Shown one piece after another: positions 1 through 8,041 of a stretch of DNA of 64,000 nucleotides. The first letter of the stretch is position 1. Every line of letters begins with the position of its first letter. Both the position numbers and the translations under genes were made by a program. Under the pieces are notes generated by a model. That model was not told where the DNA came from, ran no database searches, and was given only the letters and a program-made list of their open reading frames with translations. Source of the stretch: Mesorhizobium huakuii (GTDB taxonomy: Bacteria > Pseudomonadota > Alphaproteobacteria > Rhizobiales > Rhizobiaceae); contig NZ_BSNY01000034.1 in assembly GCF_030160235.1 (NCBI RefSeq), positions 214,748-278,747 on the forward strand, written 5' to 3'.

Positions 1-827
1 CACACCATGCCGACCTGCACCACCGGCAAGGAGCCCGAAATATCGCGCGATTCGATGCGGTCGCCTTCGAGCGACCATGGCCGATAGACGAGATCGGGCA
101 GCAGCGCCACGCCGGCGCCGGTGGCGACCAGGCTGCGCACGGCTTCCACCGAACGGGTGCGGAAGGCGACATGCGGCTTGGCGCCGATCGCCGTCAGCAG
201 TTTTCCCGTGTTCTCCTCGATCTCGTCGACAGTGAGCATGATCAGCGGCTCGCCGGCGATATCGCCAATGCTGATGATGTCGGCGCCGACGAGCGAATGG
301 CCGAGCGGCAGCCACAGGCGGTAGGCCGAGACTTCGAGGATTTCCGACTGCAGCGCCGTACGATCGCGCAAATTGGAGGTGACCATGACGGCGATGTCGA
401 GCTTGCCGCCAATCAGCAGGTGTTCGAGGTAGTCGCCATTGTCCTCGATGGCCGAGACCTCGACGCCCGGATAGGCGCGGCGGTAGCGGGAAAGCAGATC
501 CGACAGCACATAGCCGGCGACCAGCGAGGTGACGCCGAGTTGCAGCCGCCCTCCAGCCACAGCCTGCTCGCCGGAAAAAGAGCGGCGGGCGTCGGACACG
601 TCGGCAAGGATCTTGGTCGCGTGGCGCAGGAACTGGTGGCCCTTATGGGTGATGTTGAGGCCGCGCGGATGGCGTTCGAACAGTTCGACGCCGAGATCGC
701 TTTCAAGCTCCTTGATCGCTTCGGTGACCGACGATTGCGAAATGGAGAGGTTCTGTGCGGCGCCCGACACCGTGCCTTGTTCGGCAACGGCGATGAAGAA
801 CTGCAGCTGGCGGATGGTGAAGGCCAT
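1..827 (-). CDS. LysR family transcriptional regulator (C-terminus cut by window edge)
   Basis: DNA-binding regulator that would bind an unknown small effector. About 275 residues are visible and the frame stays open to base 1, so roughly 25 residues of a usual ~300-residue LysR protein are missing. The N-terminus (MAFTIRQLQFFIAVAEQGTV) followed by a helix-turn-helix ending in SQSSVTEAIKELESDLG and LFERHPRGL is the classic LysR winged helix, residues 1-60. The rest should be the periplasmic-binding-protein-like effector domain. It is the last gene of a minus-strand run, 81 bp after the DedA gene, and may be transcribed with it. Many LysR genes are instead divergent from their target, so its target cannot be inferred here. 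Confidence 0.9.
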   Translation of the reverse strand, partial: MAFTIRQLQFFIAVAEQGTVSGAAQNLSISQSSVTEAIKELESDLGVELFERHPRGLNITHKGHQFLRHATKILADVSDARRSFSGEQAVAGGRLQLGVTSLVAGYVLSDLLSRYRRAYPGVEVSAIEDNGDYLEHLLIGGKLDIAVMVTSNLRDRTALQSEILEVSAYRLWLPLGHSLVGADIISIGDIAGEPLIMLTVDEIEENTGKLLTAIGAKPHVAFRTRSVEAVRSLVATGAGVALLPDLVYRPWSLEGDRIESRDISGSLPVVQVGMV

Positions 828-908
828 GGCCGGACTAAACACCGGCGGCCGGGCGAAGGAAAGCCGATGGCGGAACTTATCCAATGACCGGAGACTGGTG
901 CCATGCGC

Positions 909-1526
909 TCAGCCGAGCGCCAGCCTGATGCGCCGCCGCCATGCGGGGCCATAGCGCAATGCAAGCATGAAGGCCGTCTCCAGCGCCACGACAATGACGA
1001 TGATGCGCAAGCCCACCGTGAAGGAATCCTGGCCACTGCCGCGCAAGAGATAACCGGTCAGGAGGAAGCCTGTATTCCAGATGGTGGCGCCCAGCAGTGT
1101 CGCCATCGCGAAGGGCAGTGCCGGCAGACAAAGCGCGCCGGCCGCGATCGGCAGATAGTTGCGCACCGTCGGGATAAACTGCGCCAGCAGCGACACCCGG
1201 ACATGATTGCGGCGATAGGCCTGGCCAAGCTTGCGGTAGGTTGCCGGGCGCAGGAAGACATACCTGCCGACCCGTTCGATCAGCCGATCGGCACGGTCGA
1301 ATCCGATCCGGCGGCCAACGCCATACCAGACAAGGCAGCCGGCGAAGGAGGCAAGTGTCGTCACCGCCAGCAGGATCGCCAGCATCGAACTATCCGGCGC
1401 CGCCGTCATGCCGAGGAACAGCAGCAGCACATGCGAGGGCGGAACCGGCAGGATCTTCTCGGTGAAGGCAAGGCAGAAGACACCGAACAGGCCGAAGCCG
1501 AGAATGGCCGACAACGGACCCGTCAT
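909..1526 (-). CDS. DedA family membrane protein
   Basis: Integral inner-membrane protein of 205 residues in the DedA/SNARE-associated (VTT) superfamily, whose members move lipids such as undecaprenyl phosphate or phosphatidylethanolamine across the membrane. Visible features are an N-terminal hydrophobic segment with EKILPVPPSHVLLLFLG, typical of the re-entrant loop, then GRRIGFDRAD and the conserved region RVSLLAQFIPTVRNYLPIAAG, followed by two further membrane spans. Length fits the family. Its ATG overlaps the stop of the upstream methyltransferase gene by four bases (ATGA at 1523-1526), so the two are translationally coupled. The coupling points to a role in phospholipid handling, which is inference. 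Confidence 0.85.
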   Translation of the reverse strand: MTGPLSAILGFGLFGVFCLAFTEKILPVPPSHVLLLFLGMTAAPDSSMLAILLAVTTLASFAGCLVWYGVGRRIGFDRADRLIERVGRYVFLRPATYRKLGQAYRRNHVRVSLLAQFIPTVRNYLPIAAGALCLPALPFAMATLLGATIWNTGFLLTGYLLRGSGQDSFTVGLRIIVIVVALETAFMLALRYGPAWRRRIRLALG

Positions 1527-2122
1527 GCGAAGCGCCAGTCATAGGTCCCGAGCGTCTTGACCCTGGTGACGCGATAGACCGTCGCCGGCGGGAAATTGCG
1601 AAAGGTATGGCCGACCCGCGTGACTTCGAGATCGAGCCGGTCAAGAAGCGACTGGTCGAACGGGCAGCGCCGGCCGAGCGTGAACTGGTAGAGCGCCGCG
1701 CCCGGGCGCAGATTCGCAAAGACGCCTTCGAGAATGGCAAGCGTCTTGCGCGGCGAAATCAGGCGGAAGGGCAGCCCGCTGACGGCAGCGCCAACCACCG
1801 GCCCAGGGAAGAGCGACAGATGGCGCAGACCGACGGCATCCATCTCGACGATCCGGGCGGCGGGAAAGCGGCGCATGAGAAGCGCGGCAAAATCCGGATC
1901 GGATTCGATCAGCGTCAGATCGTCTTCCCTCACCCCGCGTGACAGCAGCGCCCGTGTGAACGGGCCGGTTCCGGGACCGAGCTCCAGCACCGGGCCTGTC
2001 TGGGGACCGATATCGCGTGTCATCAATGCCGCCAGGGTGGAACTGGACGGCGTGACGGAGCCGACCCTGAACGGCGCAACGGTCCACGCCATGAGAAAAG
2101 ACAGGGCATCATGTGCAGGCAT
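1523..2122 (-). CDS. Phospholipid N-methyltransferase-like SAM-dependent methyltransferase
   Basis: A 199-residue class I SAM methyltransferase. The AdoMet-binding loop reads LELGPGTGPFTRALLSRG, and the next acidic strand end is LIESDPDFAALLMRRFP. A downstream SGLPFRLISP segment and a QFTLG stretch match what I know of rhizobial and Rhodobacter PmtA enzymes, which convert phosphatidylethanolamine to phosphatidylcholine. The same fold includes 16S rRNA dimethyladenosine transferases, so substrate is not certain. I chose the ATG at 2122 because the open frame upstream to 2500 has no family resemblance and 199 residues is the usual PmtA length. Translational coupling to the DedA gene supports a membrane-lipid role. 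Confidence 0.72.
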   Translation of the reverse strand: MPAHDALSFLMAWTVAPFRVGSVTPSSSTLAALMTRDIGPQTGPVLELGPGTGPFTRALLSRGVREDDLTLIESDPDFAALLMRRFPAARIVEMDAVGLRHLSLFPGPVVGAAVSGLPFRLISPRKTLAILEGVFANLRPGAALYQFTLGRRCPFDQSLLDRLDLEVTRVGHTFRNFPPATVYRVTRVKTLGTYDWRFA

Positions 2123-2413
2123 AAGCAACCTCAATCCCGGACAACGGCACGCCAACCAATTTGGCGCGGCCGCTTGATTTCGTTTCGGCGTCGGACCCGA
2201 ACCTGTTGCATCGTCGAGCCCGACGCCTTGACGCCGGCATGGGCGGTTCCTGCCGACCGGCGCTGTTTGCCGTGGCTGGATTGCATAGACATTGCGCAAT
2301 AGCTTGGACGCAAAGAAAGAACTTGCCGGCCTCGAGCCATTCGGCTTTGCCATGTCCACGCAATGTTGGCGCGGTAGCGCCCGATGTGGTGTGTTCGTTG
2401 CCGGGGAGTGTGG

Positions 2414-3088
2414 ATGCGGATCTTGCTGGTCGAAGACGAGCCCGAGATGGTCTCGGCGCTGCGTGCCGCGCTGAGGCGCCACGACATGGTGGTCGATCAC
2501 GCCGGCACGTTGCTCGAGGCGGAAGGCTTCGTTGCCGTCGACAGCTACGACGCCATCCTGCTCGACCGCCAGTTGCCTGACGGCGACGGGCTGTCGCTGG
2601 TGCCGAGATTGCGCTCGGCGGCGAACACGACGCCGGTGCTGGTGCTGACGGCGAGAGGCGACACATCAGACAAGGTCGATGGGCTGGACATGGGCGCGGA
2701 CGACTATCTGGCAAAACCGTTCGCCTTCGAGGAACTGCTGGCCCGCTTGCGCGCCTTGCTCAGGCGGCCGGCGCCGATGCAGTCGCAATTCATCCGCGCC
2801 GGCCATCTGGTGCTCGATGTCGGACATCGCGAGGCGGCGATCCGCGGCGAGCCGCTCAGCCTGCCGCGACGTGAATTGCTGGTGCTGGAAGCGCTGATGC
2901 GGCGCACCGGGCGCATGGTGCAGCGCGAGGCGCTGATGGAAGCGGTGTTCGGCCTCGACGACGAGATTCAGTCCAATGCGCTCGACACCCATGTCTCACG
3001 CCTGCGCCGCAAGCTTGCCGACGCCGATGCCGGGGTGACGATCAACGGCATTCGCGGCGTCGGCTATCTGCTGCGCGAAACGACGTGA
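2414..3088 (+). CDS. OmpR-family response regulator
   Basis: A 224-residue two-component response regulator. The receiver domain (about 1-115) starts MRILLVEDEPEM, has the acidic pair E7/D8, the phospho-acceptor D51 in ILLDRQLPDG, T in VLTARG, and K in YLAKPFAFEELLAR. The C-terminal winged helix (about 125-220) contains LPRRELLVLEALMRR, DTHVSRLRRKL and INGIRGVGYLL, all standard for OmpR/PhoB DNA-binding domains. The ATG at 2414 follows a GGGGAGTGTGG ribosome-binding region and places the receiver start correctly; an in-frame ATG at 2384 would add ten residues without homology. It lies ten bases before its histidine kinase, so the pair is one operon. Confidence 0.93.
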   Translation: MRILLVEDEPEMVSALRAALRRHDMVVDHAGTLLEAEGFVAVDSYDAILLDRQLPDGDGLSLVPRLRSAANTTPVLVLTARGDTSDKVDGLDMGADDYLAKPFAFEELLARLRALLRRPAPMQSQFIRAGHLVLDVGHREAAIRGEPLSLPRRELLVLEALMRRTGRMVQREALMEAVFGLDDEIQSNALDTHVSRLRRKLADADAGVTINGIRGVGYLLRETT

Positions 3089-3098
3089 GCCTCAAGCA

Positions 3099-4460
3099 AT
3101 GAGCCTCAAACGCCCGCGTTCGCTCAAATGGAGCCTGGTGCTGCGCATCGCCTTGCTGCAATGCGCGATGCTGACGCTGATCATCATCGGCATTCTCGGC
3201 GCGTTGCTCGCCACCGGCCTCATTCCGCACGACTATGAGGACGGCACGATGGACGTGCTGGCGGATGCGGTGGCGCGTGACGCGGGCAGCAAGCTCGTGC
3301 TGCGCGAGACCTCGGATCTGACGAAGCTGCGATCCGACGTCCCCGGCCTCTGGTTCATCATCCGCGACAAGCAGGGACAGCGGCTGCAGGAAGGTACGGT
3401 TCCGACCATCTTCCAACCTTTCGCCGGGCTGCTGGACACGATCAGCGACGCGCGTATCGACCATTCCATCGGCGAGAGCGCGCCGCCAGATGCAAAGATC
3501 CGCTGGACCGAGACGGCCGCGGGCAACGTCCAGATCTTCACCGGCACCAAGGGCGGGCTTTCGCTGCTGCGCCTGCTCGGGCAGGCGCCGGCATTCTTCC
3601 TGCAGGGCATATTGCCGCTTGCCGGCCTCATGGCGCTGGCCACGCTGTTCGCGACGCCCTGGGTGGTGCGCGGCGCGCTGTCGGGTCTTGGCCATGCGGC
3701 CGCCGAGGCCGAACGTATCGACATCGACCAGCGCGGCGTGCAATTGCCGCTGAAGGACGTGCCGACGGAAGTGGCACCGCTGGTGAAAGCAGTGAATGCA
3801 GCCCTTGCGCGCCTCGACAAGGGCTACGAGCGCCACAAGCGCTTCCTGACCGACGCCGCCCATGAGCTCCGGACTCCGGTCGCCATCCTCAACACGCGCC
3901 TGGCCTCGCTGCCGGCGACACCGGAGCGGGCCCGGCTGCTGCAGGACGCAGCACGGCTTTCGACGCTGACCGACCAGTTGCTCGACCTGCAACGCCTCGA
4001 CCGGCAGACCTCGCCTTTCGAGAAAGTCGATCTCGTGACGATCGCGCGCGGCGTCATCGTCGATCTGGCGCCGATGGCGTTTTCAGCCGGATACGAGATG
4101 TCGTTCGAGCCGGAACGGGAAACCGTTTTTGCCACCGGCGACCGCACGGCGATCGAGCGCGCGGTGACCAACATCGTCCAGAACGCCATCGAGCATGGCG
4201 GCAGGGCTGGCAAGATCACCGTCAGTGTCACCGCTCCCGCCGTCATCGAGGTGCGGGACGAAGGCGACGGCGTGCCGCCAGCCGAGCGCGAACGCATCTT
4301 CGAGCCCTTCTACCGGCTGCGCCCCCAGGATCACGGCGCCGGGCTCGGCCTCAACCTGGTGCAGGAGATCATGCAACTGCATGGCGGGCGTATCGATATC
4401 CTCGACGGCAAGCCGAGCGGCGCCTGCTTCCGGATGAGTTTTCGCGCCTTGTCGGCATAG
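3099..4460 (+). CDS. Sensor histidine kinase partner of the OmpR-type regulator
   Basis: A 453-residue membrane sensor kinase. A transmembrane helix lies near residues 14-40, a periplasmic sensor of about 120 residues follows, and a second helix near 165-190 leads into a HAMP-like linker. The H-box is RFLTDAAHELRTPVAIL with phosphorylated H255. The ATPase domain has the N-box NIVQNAIEHG, G1 box DEGDGVPP, F box FEPFYR and G2 box GAGLGLNLV, so all catalytic elements are intact. The sensor region has no motif I can link to a ligand. It follows the response regulator gene at 2414-3088, and the divergent lipid methyltransferase gene is the closest possible target outside the operon. Confidence 0.92.
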   Translation: MSLKRPRSLKWSLVLRIALLQCAMLTLIIIGILGALLATGLIPHDYEDGTMDVLADAVARDAGSKLVLRETSDLTKLRSDVPGLWFIIRDKQGQRLQEGTVPTIFQPFAGLLDTISDARIDHSIGESAPPDAKIRWTETAAGNVQIFTGTKGGLSLLRLLGQAPAFFLQGILPLAGLMALATLFATPWVVRGALSGLGHAAAEAERIDIDQRGVQLPLKDVPTEVAPLVKAVNAALARLDKGYERHKRFLTDAAHELRTPVAILNTRLASLPATPERARLLQDAARLSTLTDQLLDLQRLDRQTSPFEKVDLVTIARGVIVDLAPMAFSAGYEMSFEPERETVFATGDRTAIERAVTNIVQNAIEHGGRAGKITVSVTAPAVIEVRDEGDGVPPAERERIFEPFYRLRPQDHGAGLGLNLVQEIMQLHGGRIDILDGKPSGACFRMSFRALSA

Positions 4461-4494
4461 CACCGTCCTTAACGACAAAATTGCGTTGGTGTGT

Positions 4495-4528
4495 TTGACA
4501 TCGACGAAATCGTAACTAATTAAGTTAC
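4495..4528 (+). promoter_or_regulatory. Promoter and palindromic operator of the rrf2-type gene
   Basis: A consensus -35 box TTGACA lies at 4495-4500. A 17-bp near-perfect palindrome, GTAACTAATTAAGTTAC, occupies 4512-4528 (seven of eight base pairs match around a central T) and ends at the base before the ATG at 4529. It covers any possible -10 position, so a bound dimer would block transcription. There is no room for a Shine-Dalgarno sequence, which suggests a leaderless or near-leaderless mRNA. The -10 hexamer itself is poorly defined (AATTAA at 17-bp spacing, or ACTAAT at 14). Confidence 0.65.
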
Positions 4529-4978
4529 ATGAAACGCAACAGCCGACTGTCCTCCACCTTGCACATTCTCGTCCACATGGCCGAGAAGCCAGAGCACGCG
4601 CTGACCTCCGAGCAGCTCGCCACCTTCATCCACACCAATCCGGTGGTGGTGCGTCGCACCATCGCCGGCTTGCGCGACGCCGGCATCGTCACCTCGTCGC
4701 GCGGGCATGGCGGCGGCTGGCTGCTGGGACGCGCGCCCGAAAACATTTCGCTGGCCGAGATCGGTGCCGCGCTTGGCGAGACGCTGCTGCCGTTCAGCAC
4801 CGAGCCGGAAAGCCCGGGTTGCCTTGTCGAACAGGCGGTGATCGCCGTGCTCGACGATTTTCGCATCGCGGCCGAAAAGCTGCTGGCGGAGAAGCTCAGC
4901 CGCATCACGCTGGCCGACCTGACCGCCGACTTCCGCCGCCGTTACGACCTCATTGGAGTTTCCAGCCATGCAGTATGA
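4529..4978 (+). CDS. Rrf2 family transcriptional regulator
   Basis: A 149-residue winged-helix regulator. The start MKRNSRLSSTLHILVHMAE, the recognition helix region TNPVVVRRTIAGLRDAGIV and the wing SSRGHGGGWLLGRAPENISLAEI are typical of the Rrf2 family. The three-cysteine iron-sulfur cluster motif of IscR or NsrR is absent: only one cysteine (near residue 97, in ESPGCLVEQ) is present, as in the YwnA/CymR-like branch. A palindrome immediately upstream suggests autoregulation. The next gene, a thioredoxin-reductase-like flavoprotein, overlaps it by 11 bases, so the regulator probably controls that enzyme in response to a redox or thiol signal (inference). Confidence 0.9.
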   Translation: MKRNSRLSSTLHILVHMAEKPEHALTSEQLATFIHTNPVVVRRTIAGLRDAGIVTSSRGHGGGWLLGRAPENISLAEIGAALGETLLPFSTEPESPGCLVEQAVIAVLDDFRIAAEKLLAEKLSRITLADLTADFRRRYDLIGVSSHAV

Positions 4979-5867
4979 TCTTGCCGTCGTCGGCGGCAGC
5001 TTTGCCGGCCTGTCAGCCGCCATCCAGGCCGCGCGGGCCCGGCGCAACGTGCTCGTGATCGACGCCGGCCAGCCGCGCAACCGCTTTGCCGCGCATTCGC
5101 ACGGCTTCCTCGGCCAGGACGGCCGCGCGCCCGGCGCCTTCCTCGACGAGGCAAGGCGACAATTGCTGGCCTATCCCACAGCCAGGTTTGCCCAGGCACG
5201 CGCCGACAAAGCCGTCGCCAACAGCAGCAGCGATTTCGAGATCACCACCGATGGCGGCGAGACATTCGGTGCCGCGCGGCTGGTGCTGGCCACCGGCGTG
5301 CGCGACATCCTGCCGAAGGTTCCCGGGCTTGCCGAGCAATGGGGCAAGAGCGTGCTGCACTGCCCCTATTGCCACGGCTACGAGGTTTCCGGCGGGCCGC
5401 TTGGCGTGCTGGCGACCGGCGCGATGTCCCTGCATCAGGCGCAGTTGATCGCCGATTGGGGTGACGTCACGCTGTTCGGCAACGGCCAGATCGAACCCGA
5501 CGCCGAACAGATGCTCGCTTTGGAGAGCAAAAATGTCAGGTTCGAACCCGCGACCGTCAGCGAACTCAGGGGAGACGGCTCCGGCGGCCTGATCGTCCAC
5601 CTCGACGGCGGCCGAAAAGCTGGCGTCAGGGCGATGTTCACCGCGCCGCGCAACACGATGGCAAGCCCGCTGGCCGAGCAGCTCGGCTGCGGCTTCACGG
5701 ACGGCCTTCTCGGCCCGATGATAGCAGTCGACGACCGGCAGCAGACGACAATTCCCGGCGTCTATGCCGCCGGCGACGCGGCACGCGCGATGCACAACAT
5801 CGCCTTCGCCGTATCGGGCGGAACCTTCGCGGGCGTGTGCGCCCACCAGTCGCTCGTCTTTGGCTAG
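4968..5867 (+). CDS. Thioredoxin-reductase-like NAD(P)/FAD-dependent oxidoreductase
   Basis: A 299-residue flavoprotein of the thioredoxin reductase superfamily. The FAD-binding motif is VVGGSFAGLSAAIQAAR at residues 7-23, the FAD-contacting segment is LVLATGVRDILP, a redox CxxC is present as C132-P-Y-C135 in HCPYCHGYEV, and the C-terminal FAD motif is GVYAAGDAA. Canonical thioredoxin reductase has CATC, and a CPYC pair is typical of the related class usually encoded beside Rrf2 regulators. The NAD(P)-binding glycine motif in the middle (GVLATGAMS) is weak, so the electron donor is uncertain. The ATG at 4968 has GGAGTT eight bases upstream. The stop interlocks with that of the convergent DeoR gene (CTAG at 5864-5867). 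Confidence 0.88.
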   Translation: MQYDLAVVGGSFAGLSAAIQAARARRNVLVIDAGQPRNRFAAHSHGFLGQDGRAPGAFLDEARRQLLAYPTARFAQARADKAVANSSSDFEITTDGGETFGAARLVLATGVRDILPKVPGLAEQWGKSVLHCPYCHGYEVSGGPLGVLATGAMSLHQAQLIADWGDVTLFGNGQIEPDAEQMLALESKNVRFEPATVSELRGDGSGGLIVHLDGGRKAGVRAMFTAPRNTMASPLAEQLGCGFTDGLLGPMIAVDDRQQTTIPGVYAAGDAARAMHNIAFAVSGGTFAGVCAHQSLVFG

Positions 5868-6640
5868 AACCCGGCTTCGCCGCCGGCAATGCTGAGCCGC
5901 GCGCCGGCCTGTGCCAGCGCCGCTTCTATGTCGTGCGGCGGCGACCGGTCGGTAGCGAGTTCGGAAAAGCCGTCGAAGCCGCAGACCTGGACCAGGCCCT
6001 GACGGCCGAATTTCGTGTGGTCGGTGATGACGAGCGAACGCTGGCCGCGCGACAACACCATGCGGGCGAATTCGGCCTCTTCCAGATCATAGTCCATGAC
6101 ACCCGTCACCGCGTCGACGGCGCCTGTGGAGATGATGGCGTGGCTGACCGAGAAGCGACTGACGAACTCGATGGCCGAAGTGCCGAACGCGGCGCCTGAA
6201 TCGCTGCGCAACTCGCCGCCGGCCATATAGACCTTGTTGCCGTTGATGGTGGCCAGCGTGCGGGCGATGTCGGACGAATTGGTGACGACCGTCAGGCGCC
6301 GATGGCCGAGCAGTTCCCGGGCTAGGAACGAGGTTGTGGTGCCGGTGTCGAGCATGACCGATTCCCCGTCACGGATGGTGGCCGCGACCATGCGGGCAAT
6401 GACGCGCTTGGCATCGGCATTCTCGCGCATGCGCCGTTCGAACGGCGCCTCGCCGACAATGGACGGCAGGCCGATGGCGCCGTGCATCTTCAGAACCGAG
6501 CCGTCGCTGCTGAGCGGCTTGACGTCGCGGCGAACGGTTTCCAGCGAAACACCCAGCCGATCGGCCAGGCTGGCGATGGTGACGGTTCCCTCTTCCTGCA
6601 GCAGACGCAGGATCTCGCCGTGGCGTTTGGAGTGGACCAT
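5864..6640 (-). CDS. DeoR/GlpR family transcriptional regulator
   Basis: A 258-residue sugar-phosphate-type repressor. The N-terminal helix-turn-helix (about 5-57) reads HGEILRLLQEEGTVTIASLADRLGVSLETVRRDVKPL, the DeoR signature. The effector domain has DTGTTTSFLARELL and VVTNSSDIARTL, the conserved phosphate-binding region of this NagB/RpiA-like fold, and ends with VCGFDGFSELATD. I chose the ATG at 6640 (MVHSKRHGEI); an upstream in-frame ATG at 6685 would add 15 residues outside the family domain. It ends tail to tail with the flavoprotein gene. The neighbouring phosphotransferase/oxidoreductase genes at 7.1-12.1 kb are possible targets, since DeoR proteins usually sense phosphorylated metabolites. 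Confidence 0.9.
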   Translation of the reverse strand: MVHSKRHGEILRLLQEEGTVTIASLADRLGVSLETVRRDVKPLSSDGSVLKMHGAIGLPSIVGEAPFERRMRENADAKRVIARMVAATIRDGESVMLDTGTTTSFLARELLGHRRLTVVTNSSDIARTLATINGNKVYMAGGELRSDSGAAFGTSAIEFVSRFSVSHAIISTGAVDAVTGVMDYDLEEAEFARMVLSRGQRSLVITDHTKFGRQGLVQVCGFDGFSELATDRSPPHDIEAALAQAGARLSIAGGEAGF

Positions 6641-7153
6641 TGGGTTTCCCGGCTTAGGCTTTTGACCGGTTTTAAGGTAATTCAAGCGCTTTTAAAGGGA
6701 TTGACCTTTGGTTTCGGGCAAAACACCCAAAAAAAGTCACATCTTTTTATTGACAACCGGGCAACCCTGGCGTGAAATCTGAGTATTAGCAGGGGTTCGG
6801 AGCTGCAACGGGAGGGCGATGGCAGAGCCGCAACTCACTGGCCAGACAGTCTTGAATATGTCTGGCGCAAGGAATTTTCAAATCCGCGGGGGCGGATGCC
6901 GGGATCAAAATCCTGGCCAAGGGGCTCGTCGGTGCGGTGCGGGATACCGATCCTGGCGTCTCGCACCGACGAGGTTATTCGCGTTTCTCCACGCTCTCGT
7001 CGCGCTTTCCATGGCGCCTCATGCATGTCGCCCAAAAGTGACCTCGGTTTTGGGAGAACGACATGCATAAAAACAAAGACCTGAAGCGCGTCGCATGGAT
7101 CCGTTTCAACGCGACGCGCTTTAGTCGAAGCCCAGCAAACCAGGGATGATCCC
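6641..7153. other. 513-bp gene-free stretch between DeoR and the phosphotransferase operon
   Basis: It holds a plausible plus-strand promoter (TTGACA at 6750-6755, TGAAAT at 6773-6778, 17-bp spacing). After it comes a good ribosome-binding site and ATG (GGGAGGGCGATGG, ATG at 6819) that opens a frame without recognisable protein character. From 6841 the sequence becomes a series of hairpins, annotated separately. The arrangement looks as if a gene start was left behind when the gene body was replaced by repeat DNA, which is inference. Confidence 0.5.
6841..7121. repeat. Cluster of four perfect inverted repeats (intergenic mosaic repeat)
   Basis: Four hairpins follow one another. GCCAGACA 6841-6848 pairs with 6859-6866 (8 bp). 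CTCGTCGGTGCG 6925-6936 pairs with 6962-6973 (12 bp). ATGCATGTCG 7021-7030 pairs with 7059-7068 (10 bp), with inner arms CCCAAAA 7031-7037 and TTTTGGG 7048-7054. AAGCGCGTCGC 7084-7094 pairs with 7111-7121 (11 bp). The third, with its GCATGTCG/CCCAAAA arms, resembles a palindromic unit I know to be scattered in Mesorhizobium intergenic regions. Confidence 0.7.
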
Positions 7154-8041
7154 GTGATTGCCGAAGATCGCATCCGCGCCCTGCCCTGCTGGACCGGCGC
7201 CATCGAGATCGCCCCCCTGCCTGGCGGCCTGAGCAACGCCAATTATGTGGTCAGCGACGCTGCCGGCAAACATGTCGTGCGCTTCGGTCAGGACTACCCC
7301 TTCCACCATGTCTTCCGCGAGCGCGAGGTGATGACGGCGCGGGCGGCGCATGCGGCAGGCTTCGCGCCGGCCGTGTACTATTCCGAACCCGGCATCCTGG
7401 TGACGCAGTTTCTCGGCGCCAAGACCTTCCTCGCAGAAGACGTGCGCGCCAATCTCGGCCGCGTGGCGGCTCTGCTGCGATCCTTCCATCGCGAGATGCC
7501 GAACCATGTCTCCGGCGCCGGCTTCATGTTCTGGGTGTTCCACGTCATCCGCGACTATGCGCGCACGCTCGAGGAGGGCAACAGCCGCAAGCGCAACGAC
7601 TTGCCGCGCCTGCTGACGCTGGCCGACGAGCTGGAGCGGGCGCAGAAACTGCTGCCGATCGTCTTCGGCCACAACGATCTTTTGCCGGCCAATATTCTCG
7701 ACGACGGCAACAGGCTGTGGCTGATCGATTTCGAATATGCCGGCTTCAACACGGCAATGTTCGACCTTGCCGGTGTCGCCTCGAATGCCGGCATGAGCGA
7801 CGAGGAATCCTTTGCCTTCCTGACCGCCTATTTCATGAAGGAACCGGACGCGGCGATCCGCCGCTCGCACGCCGCCATGCAATGCGCCTCGCTGTTGCGC
7901 GAGGCGATGTGGAGCATGGTGTCGGAACTCTATCTCGACGCACCCGGCATCGACTACGTCGCCTACACCGAGGAAAATCTGGTGCGGCTCGACGCGGCGC
8001 TGGAAAACTACCGGACAAAATACGGGATCCTGAAATCATGA
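7154..8041 (+). CDS. Choline/ethanolamine kinase-like phosphotransferase
   Basis: A 295-residue APH/choline kinase-fold protein that would transfer phosphate from ATP to an amino alcohol or similar hydroxyl compound. It opens with the nucleotide-binding LPGGLSNANYVV and VVRFGQDYPF. The catalytic loop is VFGHNDLLPANILDDG (Brenner motif with D and N), and the metal-binding aspartate is in LWLIDFEYAGFN. The start is GTG at 7154, because the nearest ATG is out of frame. Its stop overlaps the ATG of the flavoprotein gene (ATGA, 8038-8041), so the two are translationally coupled. The same fold includes aminoglycoside and homoserine kinases, so the substrate is unproven; the demethylase-like neighbour favours a methylated amino alcohol. 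Confidence 0.85.
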   Translation: MIAEDRIRALPCWTGAIEIAPLPGGLSNANYVVSDAAGKHVVRFGQDYPFHHVFREREVMTARAAHAAGFAPAVYYSEPGILVTQFLGAKTFLAEDVRANLGRVAALLRSFHREMPNHVSGAGFMFWVFHVIRDYARTLEEGNSRKRNDLPRLLTLADELERAQKLLPIVFGHNDLLPANILDDGNRLWLIDFEYAGFNTAMFDLAGVASNAGMSDEESFAFLTAYFMKEPDAAIRRSHAAMQCASLLREAMWSMVSELYLDAPGIDYVAYTEENLVRLDAALENYRTKYGILKS

